Positions 32,118-42,900 of a stretch of DNA of 64,000 nt are shown here, in pieces. How positions within the stretch are numbered: the first letter of the stretch is position 1; the number at the start of each line of letters is the position of its first letter. Below the pieces are notes generated by a model. That model ran no database searches. It was given only the letters and a program-made list of their open reading frames with translations, and was not told the DNA's origin. A program made the position numbers and the translations under genes. This DNA comes from Chaetoceros tenuissimus. Lineage: Eukaryota > Bacillariophyta > Thalassiosirophyceae > Chaetocerotales > Chaetocerotaceae. Location: contig BLLK01000032.1 in NCBI GenBank assembly GCA_021927905.1, positions 248,001-312,000 on the forward strand, given 5' to 3'.

Positions 32118-33206
32118 CTACTTTTTGGAAATGACCAAGTATGCTGTACAAGCAAGTGCAATGACTCCTTGAATGGTTGCTGCACTAGAATGAGCCTGAA
32201 CGTCTCCAGAACCTTGTGCAACTAATAGCAATTCTCCAATAGATCTAAAACTGAAAAGAAGAGCCCCTACCAAAGCGGATTGACTAACAATTCCCGCCTT
32301 TTTCAAATCTGCCGCTTGCATAAGCGGATCATCTCCAAGTTTTTCTTGTGCTTCTCTAAGTTCCTGGACAGCCTTTTCTACTTCTGCAGTCTCTTCTTTC
32401 ACCTTGTCTACAAGTCTCGCAACAGATCCCTCTGCTTCTCTCAATCTAGCTTCTTCTTCTTCAAGAGCTTTTGATCTGTTCTTTGAATTCCTTTCGGACA
32501 TTTCCGCTTGTTCCTTCTTGATATCCTGAATGCTATCCAATAATTGCGCATTTGCTTTATCAAAAACTGCGTTGATCTCCTTCATTAGTTCCTCGTCATT
32601 CAAAATTGAATCACTAATTGAAGTACTTTTTGTCTGCACCCTTGCGTCTTCTAATGCTTCTTCCAAAGCCTTTTTCATAAATTCATCAGTATCCTGGGAT
32701 AGATTCACAGCGGTGAGCTGCTCTTCATCCAAATTAATCTCTCCAATACCATCTGCATCGTCCAAAGGAACATTGCTTGGAGTGTCAACCACAACTTTCT
32801 TCTTCCCAAAGCCATCTCCAGACTTGAATTCCTTTTCTCCAGTCATCTCGCCTAATAAATCATTATATATTGATTCGCCATCATCATCTTTCACTTCTGC
32901 ATACATATCTTTGTAAAGTTTTACTTCATCAGGTGATAATTCAGCCATTTCATCTTCGGGAGATATGTCAATTTTACTCAGGTCCAATTTTGATTCTGAA
33001 CTTTTAGCAGGTGTTCCAATCTCATCTAGAGAAGCAAGTTCTTCAAGAGATGCAAATGCATTCTCCATTCCAGTTCGATCATCTTCACTTTTGCTATTTG
33101 ATAGTTTCGAAAGAGATGTGTATTTCTTGTGGGTTGTTGCTAGAGGAGCTAATGAAAATCCATGCACTGAACTAAGCGCTGCGCTGCAAAGAATGGAAAT
33201 CTTCAT
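32118..33206 (-). CDS. Plastid-targeted coiled-coil protein with C-terminal membrane segments, function unknown
   Basis: This 362-residue protein begins with a signal peptide and a plastid-type cleavage region (SVHGFSLAPLATTHKK). The middle (about 60-180) is acidic. Residues about 220-300 are a highly charged coiled coil (EEARLREAEGSVARLVDKV and following heptads). Two hydrophobic segments close the protein (SQSALVGALLFSFRSIGELL and IQGVIALACTAYLVISKK), so it is likely anchored in a plastid membrane with the coiled coil outside the bilayer. No family was recognised. Confidence 0.8.
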   Translation of the reverse strand: MKISILCSAALSSVHGFSLAPLATTHKKYTSLSKLSNSKSEDDRTGMENAFASLEELASLDEIGTPAKSSESKLDLSKIDISPEDEMAELSPDEVKLYKDMYAEVKDDDGESIYNDLLGEMTGEKEFKSGDGFGKKKVVVDTPSNVPLDDADGIGEINLDEEQLTAVNLSQDTDEFMKKALEEALEDARVQTKSTSISDSILNDEELMKEINAVFDKANAQLLDSIQDIKKEQAEMSERNSKNRSKALEEEEARLREAEGSVARLVDKVKEETAEVEKAVQELREAQEKLGDDPLMQAADLKKAGIVSQSALVGALLFSFRSIGELLLVAQGSGDVQAHSSAATIQGVIALACTAYLVISKK

Positions 33207-33491
33207 GTTTTAGTGTTATTCAGATGTAATGTTTTCCTACTCTCGTGAGGAGCTTTCACAAAGCAAATGTGAAATACAGTTGCATTTCCTTTCATCAACT
33301 GCTCTCTTCTTTTGGTCTTCAAGTTGCGTTTGAGTGGTGTCAGTCGTACTTTACATACGCACAAAGTAACTGTCCTTCTTTCTTTCCCTTTTCTAACTTC
33401 ACTCAGAGGTTACAGTGGAGCGAAAAATGTAGGAGCTCTTTCGAAGTGAATAAGTACAGCCCTGTCGATAGCATTAATACAATAAAATACA
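33207..33491. promoter_or_regulatory. Divergent promoter region, coiled-coil gene / SEC61 beta
   Basis: These 285 bases lie between two divergent genes. Part of it is the SEC61 beta 5' leader if the ATG at 33492 is used. No strong core promoter motif was recognised. Confidence 0.35.
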
Positions 33492-34104
33492 ATGGTATGT
33501 TCAGTAAAAAAGATAAAGAGACGCAGCAGGTGCATCTAGATGACTCAGAATGATCTCCAGGAAAAAGGGCAGCTGGAAGGGCTTTCATTGGGATCAAATA
33601 GCTCGAGAATGCAATGACTCATATCCTGATGATAGGTGGGAAGCATAAGGATAGTGCATTTTGTTCGGCTGATCAAATATTATGCATGCTAAATTTGATG
33701 CTATACTGTTCAGAAATATAGATAGGAATCTCCCTGTGTTTTTAGAAGTGATGAAATTCTTTTTAAAGTTTTAGGAGTCATTGCAGAAGCATTGCTGTTA
33801 CCACTACTATTGCCATGTCCATTTTGATTTTGATTCCATTACTCACGCATTTTTTCATTTCAACTCTACCACCTTTCAATCATCAAAATTAAATTCTAAT
33901 CAATAGTCTGGACGTGGAAATACAAGACGCCGTGCGGCAGCTGGAGGACCAGGAGCAGCTGGAGGAGGATCATCCAATATTTTGCAGTTTTACCAAGATG
34001 ATAGTCCAGGACTTCAAGTAGGACCTACAACAGTTTTGGTAGCTAGTTTATCATTTGTTGGTATTGTGGTTCTTCTTCATATTTGGGGAAAATTCCGTAT
34101 GTAA
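33492..34104 (+). CDS. SEC61B: Sec61 beta subunit (translocon), spliced start codon
   Basis: Exon 2 (33907-34104) encodes a small tail-anchored protein: [20 protein letters not shown], then [20 protein letters not shown], a membrane helix and HIWGKFRM. This is the conserved Sec61 beta pattern (FYTEDSPG.KVGP...LHIWGK) of the ER protein-conducting channel. A TAG stands directly before it, so another exon must supply the start. The best candidate is ATG at 33492-33494 followed at once by GTATGT; the acceptor is AATAG at 33906. This makes a 412-nt intron and a 66-residue protein in which exon 1 codes only the initiator Met. Exon 2 is near certain; the position of exon 1 is inferred. Confidence 0.85.
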
Positions 34105-34736
34105 ATTGATCAGGTGTTTTTGGACAAGATTATGAAATTGGATTCAAATTACAAATGGGGTCGATGCAAACTGAAACTCAAGGAACTATAACAAATGCAA
34201 AACAATACAGATTTTTCGTAAATTAGCAAATCAATAAAGAGAAAGAAAAATAGATTTCCACTTGCTCATTTCTTTTGAGCTTTTTCATCACAATAGAATG
34301 TCATAAGAGTTTAATAGTTGCTAGTCTCTAGTCTGCTATCCAAGCAGCAAAGGTTTTCACAAGTTCAATCATATATGCAGCAATTACATCTTCATATAGC
34401 ATTTTCTTTCTTTGCGAACAAGAGAAAGAGTTTGAAAAGATGAAAGTCAATGATTATTTGGATTTTGGATTTCGGATTCCTCAATTTCAATTTTAGAACC
34501 GTTATTCGACGTTAGCAAGAAACCGCTTCCAGTTGGTACTTGCAACAAAATCGACAGACCCATTCCCAACCCTTCATTTCTTTTGGAGGCGTCAATCATA
34601 CGTAGAAAAGATACCAACATCATCAACATCAGCGAATCTTTTGTTGTTCCTTGCTTCGGAGGGCCAGCTGCTTTGTAGTTCAAGGTGCTACGTATCGAAA
34701 TCAGTGATCGTATCATTAATCCTAATTGATTTAATC
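34105..34736. other. Intergenic region before APS reductase
   Basis: This 632-base gap lies between genes on the same strand. An 89-codon frame on the minus strand (34447-34716) and the open frame running into the APS reductase gene show no homology. Both are probably leader or promoter sequence. Confidence 0.4.
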
Positions 34737-36035
34737 ATGAAGTGCCATTCTCTTGCTTTTGCTGCAGCTCTTTTCTCTACCGCTAGTGCATTTGTACAAA
34801 ATGTACCAAAGTCCGTGGTACCTGTTCAGGTAACCAAGGATGTTTTTTCTCTTGCTATGGCTGAGGAGGTTTTCGACCAAGAACAGTTTAACGCAGAAGG
34901 AAAGGAGATGCGTCTTAAGCACCTTGAGGAGCAAGCTATGTACGCACTCAAGATCTCTTGCGAGAACTATGGAAACGCTGTATTCCCAAATGCAATGATT
35001 GCTGGAGATGTTGTAATCACTCACCTTCTTCACCGTCTTGGATACTTGAAGGATGGAAAGTGCACTATTATGTGTGTTGATACCTTCCACCTTTTCCCAG
35101 AGACCATGGAGTTCCTTAAGGAGATTGAGGAGTACTATGACTTCAAGGCAGAGGTTTTCTGCGCTGAAGGAGTTCCAGTAGCTGATAAAGCGGCATACGA
35201 TAAAAAGTATGGAGCTGATCTCTGGAAGGAGGACATTGAGCAATACGACAAGGTTTGCAAGGTTGAGCCATTCCAGCGTGGACTTAAGACCCTCAACACT
35301 GACTGTATGATCAATGGACGTACCAGATGGCAGGGATTTGAGCGTGCATGGATTGATCTTTTCGAGAACGCTCCAATTGGAGGAGGACTCGCAAAGTGCA
35401 ACCCTCTCGCTTACTGGACTTTGGAGGATTGCTTCGACTACATTGCTAAGTATGAGGTACCACACCACCCACTTCACGCAAAGGGATACCCATCTATTGG
35501 AGATGCAAAGGATACCATTCCAATTCCAGAGGATGGATCCACTCGCTTTGTTGACTTCAAGTTCGAGGGAGATCCAACTCCATGGTTGGACTATGCTTCT
35601 GAGCGTAAGGGACGTTTTGTTGGACTTGCAAACAAGGATGGATCCACCAAGACTGAGTGTGGAATCCACGTAGCTGGAGCAGAAAAGACTTTTGACCGTG
35701 ACCTTTGGGAGGAGGGTGCTGTTAAGGGACTTGCTTCCAACGATGATGCAATTGAGGTTACCAAGTCTGGAAAGCCAGCTGTTATCGCGGTATATGCACC
35801 ATGGTGCCAGTTCTGTCAAAAGATGGAGGAGGAATTCGCTGCGTTTGCTGAACAAAGTGATCTTGATGTATACAAGTTCCGTGGAGATGAGGAGCGTGAA
35901 TTCGTTGAGGCTAACTTGAACACAAAGTCTTTCCCAACTATCAATGTTGTAAAGGCTGACGGATCTGTTGTCAAGTACGAGTCCGAAGACCGTACTGTTG
36001 ACGCAATCAATGCTTTCGTTAAGGAGCAACTATAA
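34737..36035 (+). CDS. APR: Plastid adenylylsulfate reductase with thioredoxin-like domain, iron-sulfur-free (APR-B) type
   Basis: This 432-residue protein reduces adenylylsulfate to sulfite in the assimilatory sulfate pathway. The ATG at 34737 starts a signal peptide ending STASAFVQN, a plastid motif. The reductase domain includes NAMIAGDVVITHLLHRLG, VDTFHLFPETMEFL, GRTRWQGFERAWIDLFE and the catalytic TECGIH (Cys about 308). The C-terminal thioredoxin fold has active site WCQFC (Cys about 357 and 360). The cysteines that hold the 4Fe-4S cluster in plant and bacterial APS reductases are missing: a single Cys remains in KVCKVEPF (about 174) where CC is usual, and SIGDAKD (about 254-259) replaces the CxxC segment. 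This is the state described for APR-B in mosses and diatoms. Codon use indicates high expression. Confidence 0.93.
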   Translation: MKCHSLAFAAALFSTASAFVQNVPKSVVPVQVTKDVFSLAMAEEVFDQEQFNAEGKEMRLKHLEEQAMYALKISCENYGNAVFPNAMIAGDVVITHLLHRLGYLKDGKCTIMCVDTFHLFPETMEFLKEIEEYYDFKAEVFCAEGVPVADKAAYDKKYGADLWKEDIEQYDKVCKVEPFQRGLKTLNTDCMINGRTRWQGFERAWIDLFENAPIGGGLAKCNPLAYWTLEDCFDYIAKYEVPHHPLHAKGYPSIGDAKDTIPIPEDGSTRFVDFKFEGDPTPWLDYASERKGRFVGLANKDGSTKTECGIHVAGAEKTFDRDLWEEGAVKGLASNDDAIEVTKSGKPAVIAVYAPWCQFCQKMEEEFAAFAEQSDLDVYKFRGDEEREFVEANLNTKSFPTINVVKADGSVVKYESEDRTVDAINAFVKEQL

Positions 36036-37089
36036 GTGAATAAATTAGGGTTGTACTTATAAAATTGAAGACATATAAATGAGCTTCGTAACTATTTGTT
36101 GATTACTAGGTGAAAAATAGGTAGACAATAGTGTGTAAAATGAAGGGTGATGGACTGAAGTGCATCAATAGAGACTGGAGATCACGTTTGTGGACAGGAT
36201 AGGGCAATGCCAAAAAAATTTAAATAGTGTTGTAACAGGCTGTAGACCGTTTCCAGCAGAAAATGCAAGTTTCTTGCTTGGATTGGAGGTATACGAGTAG
36301 TCAAGGCATTGTATCTGAGTAAGTAACTTTTTTGTTACTACACATGCATACACTATCAACTATCAACTATCACTGTGTCACTAGCTACTCGTAGGCCTGC
36401 ATTTTTGTATACCATACTTGCATCTACTACGATTGGACATAATGATAAAATAAGAACCATATTCAAAGAAATTTCTCAGGGCAACATGGAACACGACGAA
36501 TTTCAATCCAGCTTCATTATAATTCCATCATTTCCACCATGTATGACCCTTACAATCTAGAACCTTTTTACAAAGTCAAGATCACTTTTAAACTAATATT
36601 AGTATACGTATAATTATTTGCCTCCTCAATGTTAAGGAAGGAATGAAGACATGTGATTATCTTGGGATATGTTCAAGTCATGGCGAAACATGTGTTGGAC
36701 AAAGAAGATCTTCGGGGCATAATTTCACCGTGATTTAATGGCCTAAATGAGGCTTTTTATGACGAAAATAGAAGGACTTTTTGAGATTTTCCGAAAGGAA
36801 GGGGTAATGAGCTTGAGGCACAGAGAGGCATAGCAGCTATGCCTCAACTCCATTGTCAAATTCTTTCATTGAACCGATTGAAAAACGGAAGGGCATCCAG
36901 TGAAGACCACTAATCATAGGCAGAACCTTGTAATAACAGGTCATCGCTGCTGGCAAACAAATAATCGCAAAGCAGTGCATATTTTCAAGTGGAGATTCGT
37001 CTTTACTCCTCATTGAAAAACACCGGAAACTAGAAACTAGAAACTAGCTGCTCACTCTTCCGTATTCCACGCTAAAATTCCACCCGAAA
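36036..37089. other. Long intergenic region
   Basis: This gap of about 1.05 kb lies between plus-strand genes. It contains a near-perfect palindrome at 36825-36845 and several short frames without homology. No RNA gene was recognised. Confidence 0.4.
36825..36845. repeat. Short palindrome
   Basis: Two 10-base arms (GAGGCATAGC and GCTATGCCTC) face each other with one base between. A further TTGAGGCA just upstream could pair with the right arm instead. It could form a hairpin in RNA or DNA; its role is unknown. Confidence 0.6.
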
Positions 37090-39279
37090 ATGTCTGCTTT
37101 TCATAGTACAACAGGAACAGGAGGAGACTACTCTGATCTTGAGGAAATCCTCAATATTCAACGCCAGGGTCGTAGACTCAGTGGCATGCAAATGCGTAGT
37201 ATAGACCAATATCTGAAGCGGAGATATTCCAACATGACAGGAGGTGCTGACACTCAGCAGCAGCAGCAGCAGCAGCTCCTCAATGCTCAGAAGATGATGA
37301 TGAGTGAGGGCGATATGAATATGAATACCATGCAAGCTATGAGTAACGCCATGGACTTGTCCTCTTACTTGGGACCGTCTATGATGAACAATCCCTACGA
37401 CCAGCAACCCCAACAGCAAATGAACTTCTCCAACTATGGAAACGACGCTTCTGCTAATTGGAACAACGCAAACTTTATGAAAAAGGATGCAGTCTCGGAA
37501 AATAGCGAAGCTAAGTCTGACACCAAGGAAAAAGCTGCTAATAGTCACAACATGAAAGATACAATGAAAAGCAGGGACGACAGCCTATCTAACGTAAACA
37601 ACATGACCTCAATGTACGAGCAAGAAATGGGGCGTCAGATGGGACGAAGAACTTCTATGGATATGTACAACACCCTCATGCAAGATATGGGCTACAAGTA
37701 CAACCAATTTAATGAACAGCCTGAAAAGCGATCTGTCATGCCAAAGCGTAACAGTCTTGACCTACTCGGTGATGCTGCTAATTTGGTATCCAAATCAGAG
37801 ACTATGAACCAAAGCGCAAGCTCTTCAGGAATGAATGATGCTTATGGAATGTCAGGGCTTCCTCGTGACCCCTCTGCTCGTAAATCAAGCATGGATATGT
37901 TGGGACTTGGTTTCAGTGATAGAAGAGCTAGTTTGGATTTCCTTGGCAACCTTGCTCAAGGAAATTCTTCTGCTACAGCTGCGAGAAGATCAAGTGTGGA
38001 TTTCCTAGGTGGAGGCTTTTCCAGCACTGCCAACAGGAGAACTAGCCTCGATTTTTTAATGAGTGGCGATCCTACTCTAGGACGTAGAAACAGTCTCACT
38101 GGTTTCTCAAACTCCGCAAACAAGAGGACCAGTCTCGACTTTTTAATGAGTGGCGATGCTACTTTGGGAAGAAGAAACAGTCTTACTCAAATTCTTGCAA
38201 GTGAATTTGCCAATCCTGCCCGAAGAGGTAGTATACCTCATGATACACTTGGAAACCACATTGATCCTTATCAGGAAAACATTTTTGATGATCCAGGCCA
38301 GATTGCTAGATCATCTTATGGCTTTCCGCCTTCTGCTGCAACCGGTTCTGATTTGCTTACTTTACAGCTTCTTCAGCAACAAAATGCAGAGGAAGAACAT
38401 GCTCTGAACAATGTTGAAGATTACATTAGATTGCAAAAGTTACAAAGCAACTTGAGACGTCAGTCACTGAACGACATGTATGACGAGTATGCCATAATGA
38501 AAAACTTGAATAATGGAATGAATCCAGGGAAACAGCCTCCAATCAATCCTCTTGATGCTGAAGATTTCCGTCTTTACCAGCAGAGGCAGGAAGAAAAGTA
38601 TATGAACATGATGGGTCAAATGAATAATCCCGAACCCAAAGTCGAAGTAGATGACAAGAAGTTGACTTCAAAACGTAAGCGTAAGGAGCCTGAACCTGAT
38701 CCTGAAGTACTGGACATGAACGATCCACCTCCATTCACCCTGAAAAGAATTGACAATTTCGAAGATTTACTCAACAAGTCTATACAGACGCAGAAGGATA
38801 TCCAAGCATGGGATAAGAAAATGGGCCTCAAGCGTAGTCACTCAGCAACTATGACAAAATCAACTAGAACTAGAAAGAATCTAAAAAAGCTAATGGAGAA
38901 GCATAGAGAGATAATAAGGGAAGTTGGTGAACAGCCTTTCATTCCAGAAAATGATGATGATACATCTTCTTCTGACTCAAGTGATAAAGAGAATACAGAA
39001 GAAAGTACAGATGAAAATGAGGCAGTGCAAGGTGAACGAAGCGCGTCTGAAAATGTAAGCGCTGTTGAGGAGAAGGAAAATACAGAAGGAAGCAACGAAG
39101 AAAGTACAGACGATTCAGAGGATCAAATGAAAGTTAATCAAGTATCAGATGTAAATGCTCTTTTCAAGACTCAAGAGATTTCTGGAGGTGTCAACGAACC
39201 AATTATGAAACGACAGAAGCTTGAACAAGGAAATGAGCATCAATATCTCCCGATAAGCGAGAAGTACCAATCTCATTGA
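37090..39279 (+). CDS. Low-complexity protein with repeated RRxS phospho-sites, function unknown
   Basis: This 729-residue single-exon protein has no recognised catalytic domain. About a dozen (K/R)RxS sites occur, most in the form RRxS(L/M/V)D(F/M)L, between residues 27 and 460, for example GRRTSMDMY, PKRNSLDLLG, DRRASLDFLG, ARRSSVDFLG and NKRTSLDFLM. Such sites fit basophilic kinases (PKA/CaMK type) and, once phosphorylated, 14-3-3 docking. A poly-Gln run of seven lies near residue 56. The C-terminal third has a basic stretch (SKRKRKEPEPD) and an acidic Ser/Glu-rich region with DKENTEESTDENE. A conserved-looking start (DLEEILNIQRQGRRLSGMQM) and FEDLLNKSIQTQKDIQAWDK may be short helical motifs. 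Nuclear location is plausible from the basic stretch. Confidence 0.8.
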   Translation: MSAFHSTTGTGGDYSDLEEILNIQRQGRRLSGMQMRSIDQYLKRRYSNMTGGADTQQQQQQQLLNAQKMMMSEGDMNMNTMQAMSNAMDLSSYLGPSMMNNPYDQQPQQQMNFSNYGNDASANWNNANFMKKDAVSENSEAKSDTKEKAANSHNMKDTMKSRDDSLSNVNNMTSMYEQEMGRQMGRRTSMDMYNTLMQDMGYKYNQFNEQPEKRSVMPKRNSLDLLGDAANLVSKSETMNQSASSSGMNDAYGMSGLPRDPSARKSSMDMLGLGFSDRRASLDFLGNLAQGNSSATAARRSSVDFLGGGFSSTANRRTSLDFLMSGDPTLGRRNSLTGFSNSANKRTSLDFLMSGDATLGRRNSLTQILASEFANPARRGSIPHDTLGNHIDPYQENIFDDPGQIARSSYGFPPSAATGSDLLTLQLLQQQNAEEEHALNNVEDYIRLQKLQSNLRRQSLNDMYDEYAIMKNLNNGMNPGKQPPINPLDAEDFRLYQQRQEEKYMNMMGQMNNPEPKVEVDDKKLTSKRKRKEPEPDPEVLDMNDPPPFTLKRIDNFEDLLNKSIQTQKDIQAWDKKMGLKRSHSATMTKSTRTRKNLKKLMEKHREIIREVGEQPFIPENDDDTSSSDSSDKENTEESTDENEAVQGERSASENVSAVEEKENTEGSNEESTDDSEDQMKVNQVSDVNALFKTQEISGGVNEPIMKRQKLEQGNEHQYLPISEKYQSH
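37255..37275 (+). repeat. (CAG)7 microsatellite coding for poly-Gln
   Basis: Seven pure CAG codons sit inside the RRxS protein gene. Pure codon runs of this type often vary in length between alleles. Confidence 0.85.
38041..38187 (+). repeat. Tandem coding duplication, 87-nt period
   Basis: Two copies of a unit of about 60 bases (starting 38041 and 38128) encode RTSLDFLMSGDPTLGRRNSL and KRTSLDFLMSGDATLGRRNS. They keep a 29-codon period and differ at mostly synonymous sites, pointing to an old internal duplication under protein selection. Confidence 0.8.
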
Positions 39280-39973
39280 GCTGAGTGCATGATGCGGGGG
39301 TGAAATACAAAATACTTATGTTTGATAAAATTCTTTAAGAAATATATATATATATAACCACGTACATAAAAATGAATCTACCACATTTCACCTCGTACAC
39401 AGTTCAGTCATTGGAAAAAGCATAGTTTTTCCTAATGAAAGAAAGAGTGGCCGCCTTACATAAATAGAGTGACGTTAAAAGTTCAAAAAGGTTCCTTCGT
39501 ATCATAAGTACGTACGTACTATCAAAATGAACTTTGCCGCTCTATTTTCATTTTGAACCTTTTTGAACAACCCGAAGAAAACACAATAGTTTGTTATCAT
39601 TCACTTTATAGCTGAAAAAGCTACCCTAATCTACGCACACCAAAAGCATAGGTCCGACGTATTGCTTTTTGCAGTTGTTTAATTAAACGTTCGAGGGAAA
39701 ATAGTATCGCTCTGAAATCATATAGATCGGTCATTTTAAGTTCGGCGTTGGATACTGTAGATACTTGCTGTCTTTGCCTCTCTCCTGAACTAATTACCAT
39801 TGTGAACAAATTGCTATTGGCTGAGCTTTCTACATACAGTTAGTTAGCAATCTATATCCCTTCAGTTTTTAGTAGACAAGTAGGTTTTTATCGCTTCCAG
39901 AAACAGTCACTACTCGAGACACTACACTTACATATTAAAAAAGGGGAACAAGGCAATCTCAGTTTTGTGAAAA
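39280..39973. other. Intergenic region before kinase gene
   Basis: This 694-base gap contains an (AT)n run at 39342-39356 and a nested inverted repeat at 39481-39568 (listed separately). No gene was recognised. Confidence 0.4.
39481..39568. repeat. Nested inverted repeat around an ACGT palindrome
   Basis: Outer arms GTTCAAAAAGGTTC (39481-39494) and GAACCTTTTTGAAC (39555-39568) are perfect 14-base complements. Inner arms TCAAAATGAA (39522-39531) and TTCATTTTGA (39547-39556) are also complementary. The palindrome AGTACGTACGTACT lies at 39507-39520. The site is about 410-490 bases before the kinase ATG. It could form a cruciform or be a dimeric factor site. Confidence 0.65.
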
Positions 39974-42900
39974 ATGACAAGTGAAAAGAAATCAGTTCAG
40001 ACTCGCTATTCCTTCTATGAGTCAGAGGAACCTCTAGATTTTTCATCTGCAGTTTCCAAAGATGTAAAGGAGAAGCCATTGGAAACTGTGCAATCTGTTG
40101 ATGATGATGTAATAGGAAGTGCTGTAGATAGCATTGAGGGTCCCGACACTCAGCCTTCTTCCTTCACTTCAGATTTTCAAGAAGATGCTGAAAAAGATAC
40201 TGGAATAGAAGAGCAAGTCTCGAACGGCGATGTGAATAATAGTACAAACCCTTATGAGAAAGCTATTAGAGAGGCGCTTATTTACATTCGGAAACGTTCA
40301 CATGAGCGCTGCGTTGCCATGTCAAATATAAATCCTGAGGCATCTAATACTGATCTTCCATGGAAATTGAATTCAACAGATGAACCTCTAGAAGTAGCGA
40401 TATCGTCCCTACCTCTCTCGCCAGGTAATTGTTCCACGGCAGTTATGACGGCTACGAAACTTGATAACAGGTTGCTTTCGCCTCCTGCAGATGTACGTCA
40501 AGCCGCTGCAGAAATTTTGCGTGAGAAGAATGATGAAGATGATATCAATGAAAAATCTATTGAAGTTGTAGAAGCAATAGGTTTGGCAAAACCTCTAGCT
40601 AGTCAATCCAATTCCATGTTGAATAGAAATGACTCCAGTAATTCATATCTTCCTCCTAATTTTACAATCATGCCAACTAGTCCAGCACCAGGAAAATTAC
40701 ACCCGCAACGAAGTCTTCATCAGCATATGGTGGATGGAGAAGATTTTGTTGAAGCTGAAGATGCATCAGATGTTCGTAGACGTGCTTTGGAGATGGAGAG
40801 AAGTTTTAGGAGAGAAGTAGCTCTGGAAAAGGGTGTTGAACAAGTTTTGATGGCAATATTGGAAGGAGTCAGTTCCAATAACTCAAATTCCCAACTCCAA
40901 AGTGATGATGTAAATTCTAATAGTGTACCATCCACTATGGAAAATGTTCTCTCATCATTATTTCAGAATCAAGTTGCCATCAATGGGTCAAATCATTCAA
41001 AGAGTCTTAATTTCGATGTGGAAGATGATGAATTCGCCAACCCAAAGCCAATAGGTGCAACGAATGCACAAGAAATTTCTGATGACAAACTTAATTTTCA
41101 AGGTGCTGGTACACAAAATGAGTCAGAAGTCTTTTCAGATAAGGACGATTACGATGGTGAAGACGAAAGTGATGAAGAAGAAGATGGAGACGACGATGAA
41201 GAAGAAGAGGATGATGAGAACGAGTACGATGATGAAGAAGGTAGCGGACCGTGCTTGGACCAAGATGAAATGGTCCTTGGGCGTTTGAGTGGGCATATGG
41301 GAGGAAAAACTGGTGTAGTATTAGAAAATGACGAACAATCTGATTCATCGGCGAACAAAATAGATGATGATGAAAGGCCATCATCTCCTGAACAAGCAGG
41401 ATCACCATCAATCATGTCTTCAATGAAATCTGTAGTAAAGCGATCATCTGATTTTATGAAGTCGTCATCATCGCGGTCTATGGATGGAAATGAAGCCATC
41501 GTTAGAGATCTTTACTCTCATATCCTTGTGCGACATCCCTCGCAAAAAGTCTCAAAGGCTATAACCTCCAGACAGGGTTTTGCTCAATGGATGTCGGATA
41601 AGTTCAATAGAGGTCAGGGAGCTGATAAATTTGTTTGGGATGAGAAGGATCCTGAAGAACCAGGATACATTACACATATTTACACAAGAGGCAAACTGCA
41701 AGAAATCGAAAGCACGTTTGAGCAGATGATAGAAAGAGCTGATTCTGAATATGCATTGATATCGAAAGATGTAAAAAAGGAACAAAAAGCATCATCTTCA
41801 GATTTCGAGCGAGATTTACTTGAAGCTGAAGAAATGTTGGAAAATGAAAAGAAAAGTAATCCCCCCGTAAAGAGTAAGGAAGAGGATGAGAAATCTGATC
41901 CTGAAATCGTTGAAACTGCTCAATCGGCACTTGCAACGAATCCTAACTTTCCTGGAGCGAAAGCAGCAGGAACTGGTGACGTAGGGGATCTTGAAATTTA
42001 CCACCTTCCTATTATTTATAAGGCGCACCAGACTGGGTTTGAACCTACTAAAGATTTAGTGCTAAACTCGGACACTGTTTTCGCAGGTCAGTACTATGTT
42101 CAACAAGAACTTGGAAGTGCTGCATTTAGTACAGCCTACCGCTGTGTCGACTTAAACTCTGGGAAGAAAGCAGAAGACGGCGAAGTGGTAAGTATGTAAT
42201 GACTTTCAAAAGATTGATTTTAACATTTATTGCTAACTGATTCGTTTCCAATAATAGTATTATGATGAGGTTTGCTTGAAAGTGATCAAAAACACCAAAG
42301 ACTTTTTTGACCAGTCATTGGACGAAATCAAGATCCTGGAATTGTTACGTCAGACAGAGCAATGCAGTGAACACAACATTCTTGAGATGAAGGCATTTTT
42401 CTACCACAAAGAACATCTCATCATTGTCACAGAACTTTTGAGACAAAATCTCTTCGAGTTTGGTAAATACATTATGGAACACGATGAACCGCAATACTTC
42501 ACAATACAAAGACTCTGCTACATCGCTCGTCAGTGCCTGGTTGCATTGAGTTTTGTACATAAAATGGGCCTTGTACATTCTGATATCAAACCAGAGAACA
42601 TCTTACTTGCATCTTACTCTCGAGCACGAGTAAAAGTAATTGACTTCGGAAGTAGTTGTTACCTTACAGATCGTCAAAGTTCTTACATCCAAAGTAGAAG
42701 TTATCGAGCTCCAGAAGTAGTGCTTGGATTACCATATGATGGAAAAATTGATGTATGGTCTTTGGGCTGTGTAATTGCTGAAATGTTTACCGGTCAAGTT
42801 ACATTTCAAAATGATTCTGTTGTCTCTATGATTGCACGTATCGAAGCCATCTGTGGCGCATTTCCTCGCCATATGATTGAAGAAGGTCGTCAAAGTGGCC

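Noticed and set aside
34447-34716. 89-codon minus-strand frame upstream of the APS reductase gene
   Set aside because: It has an ATG, but no homology, low complexity and overlap with the likely promoter and leader.
34731-36029. 432-codon open frame antisense to the APS reductase gene
   Set aside because: It mirrors a highly biased sense gene; the strong codon bias removes stops from the opposite frame. The predicted protein has no recognisable domain, and similar antisense frames oppose the SDHA, RraA-like and aminomutase genes.
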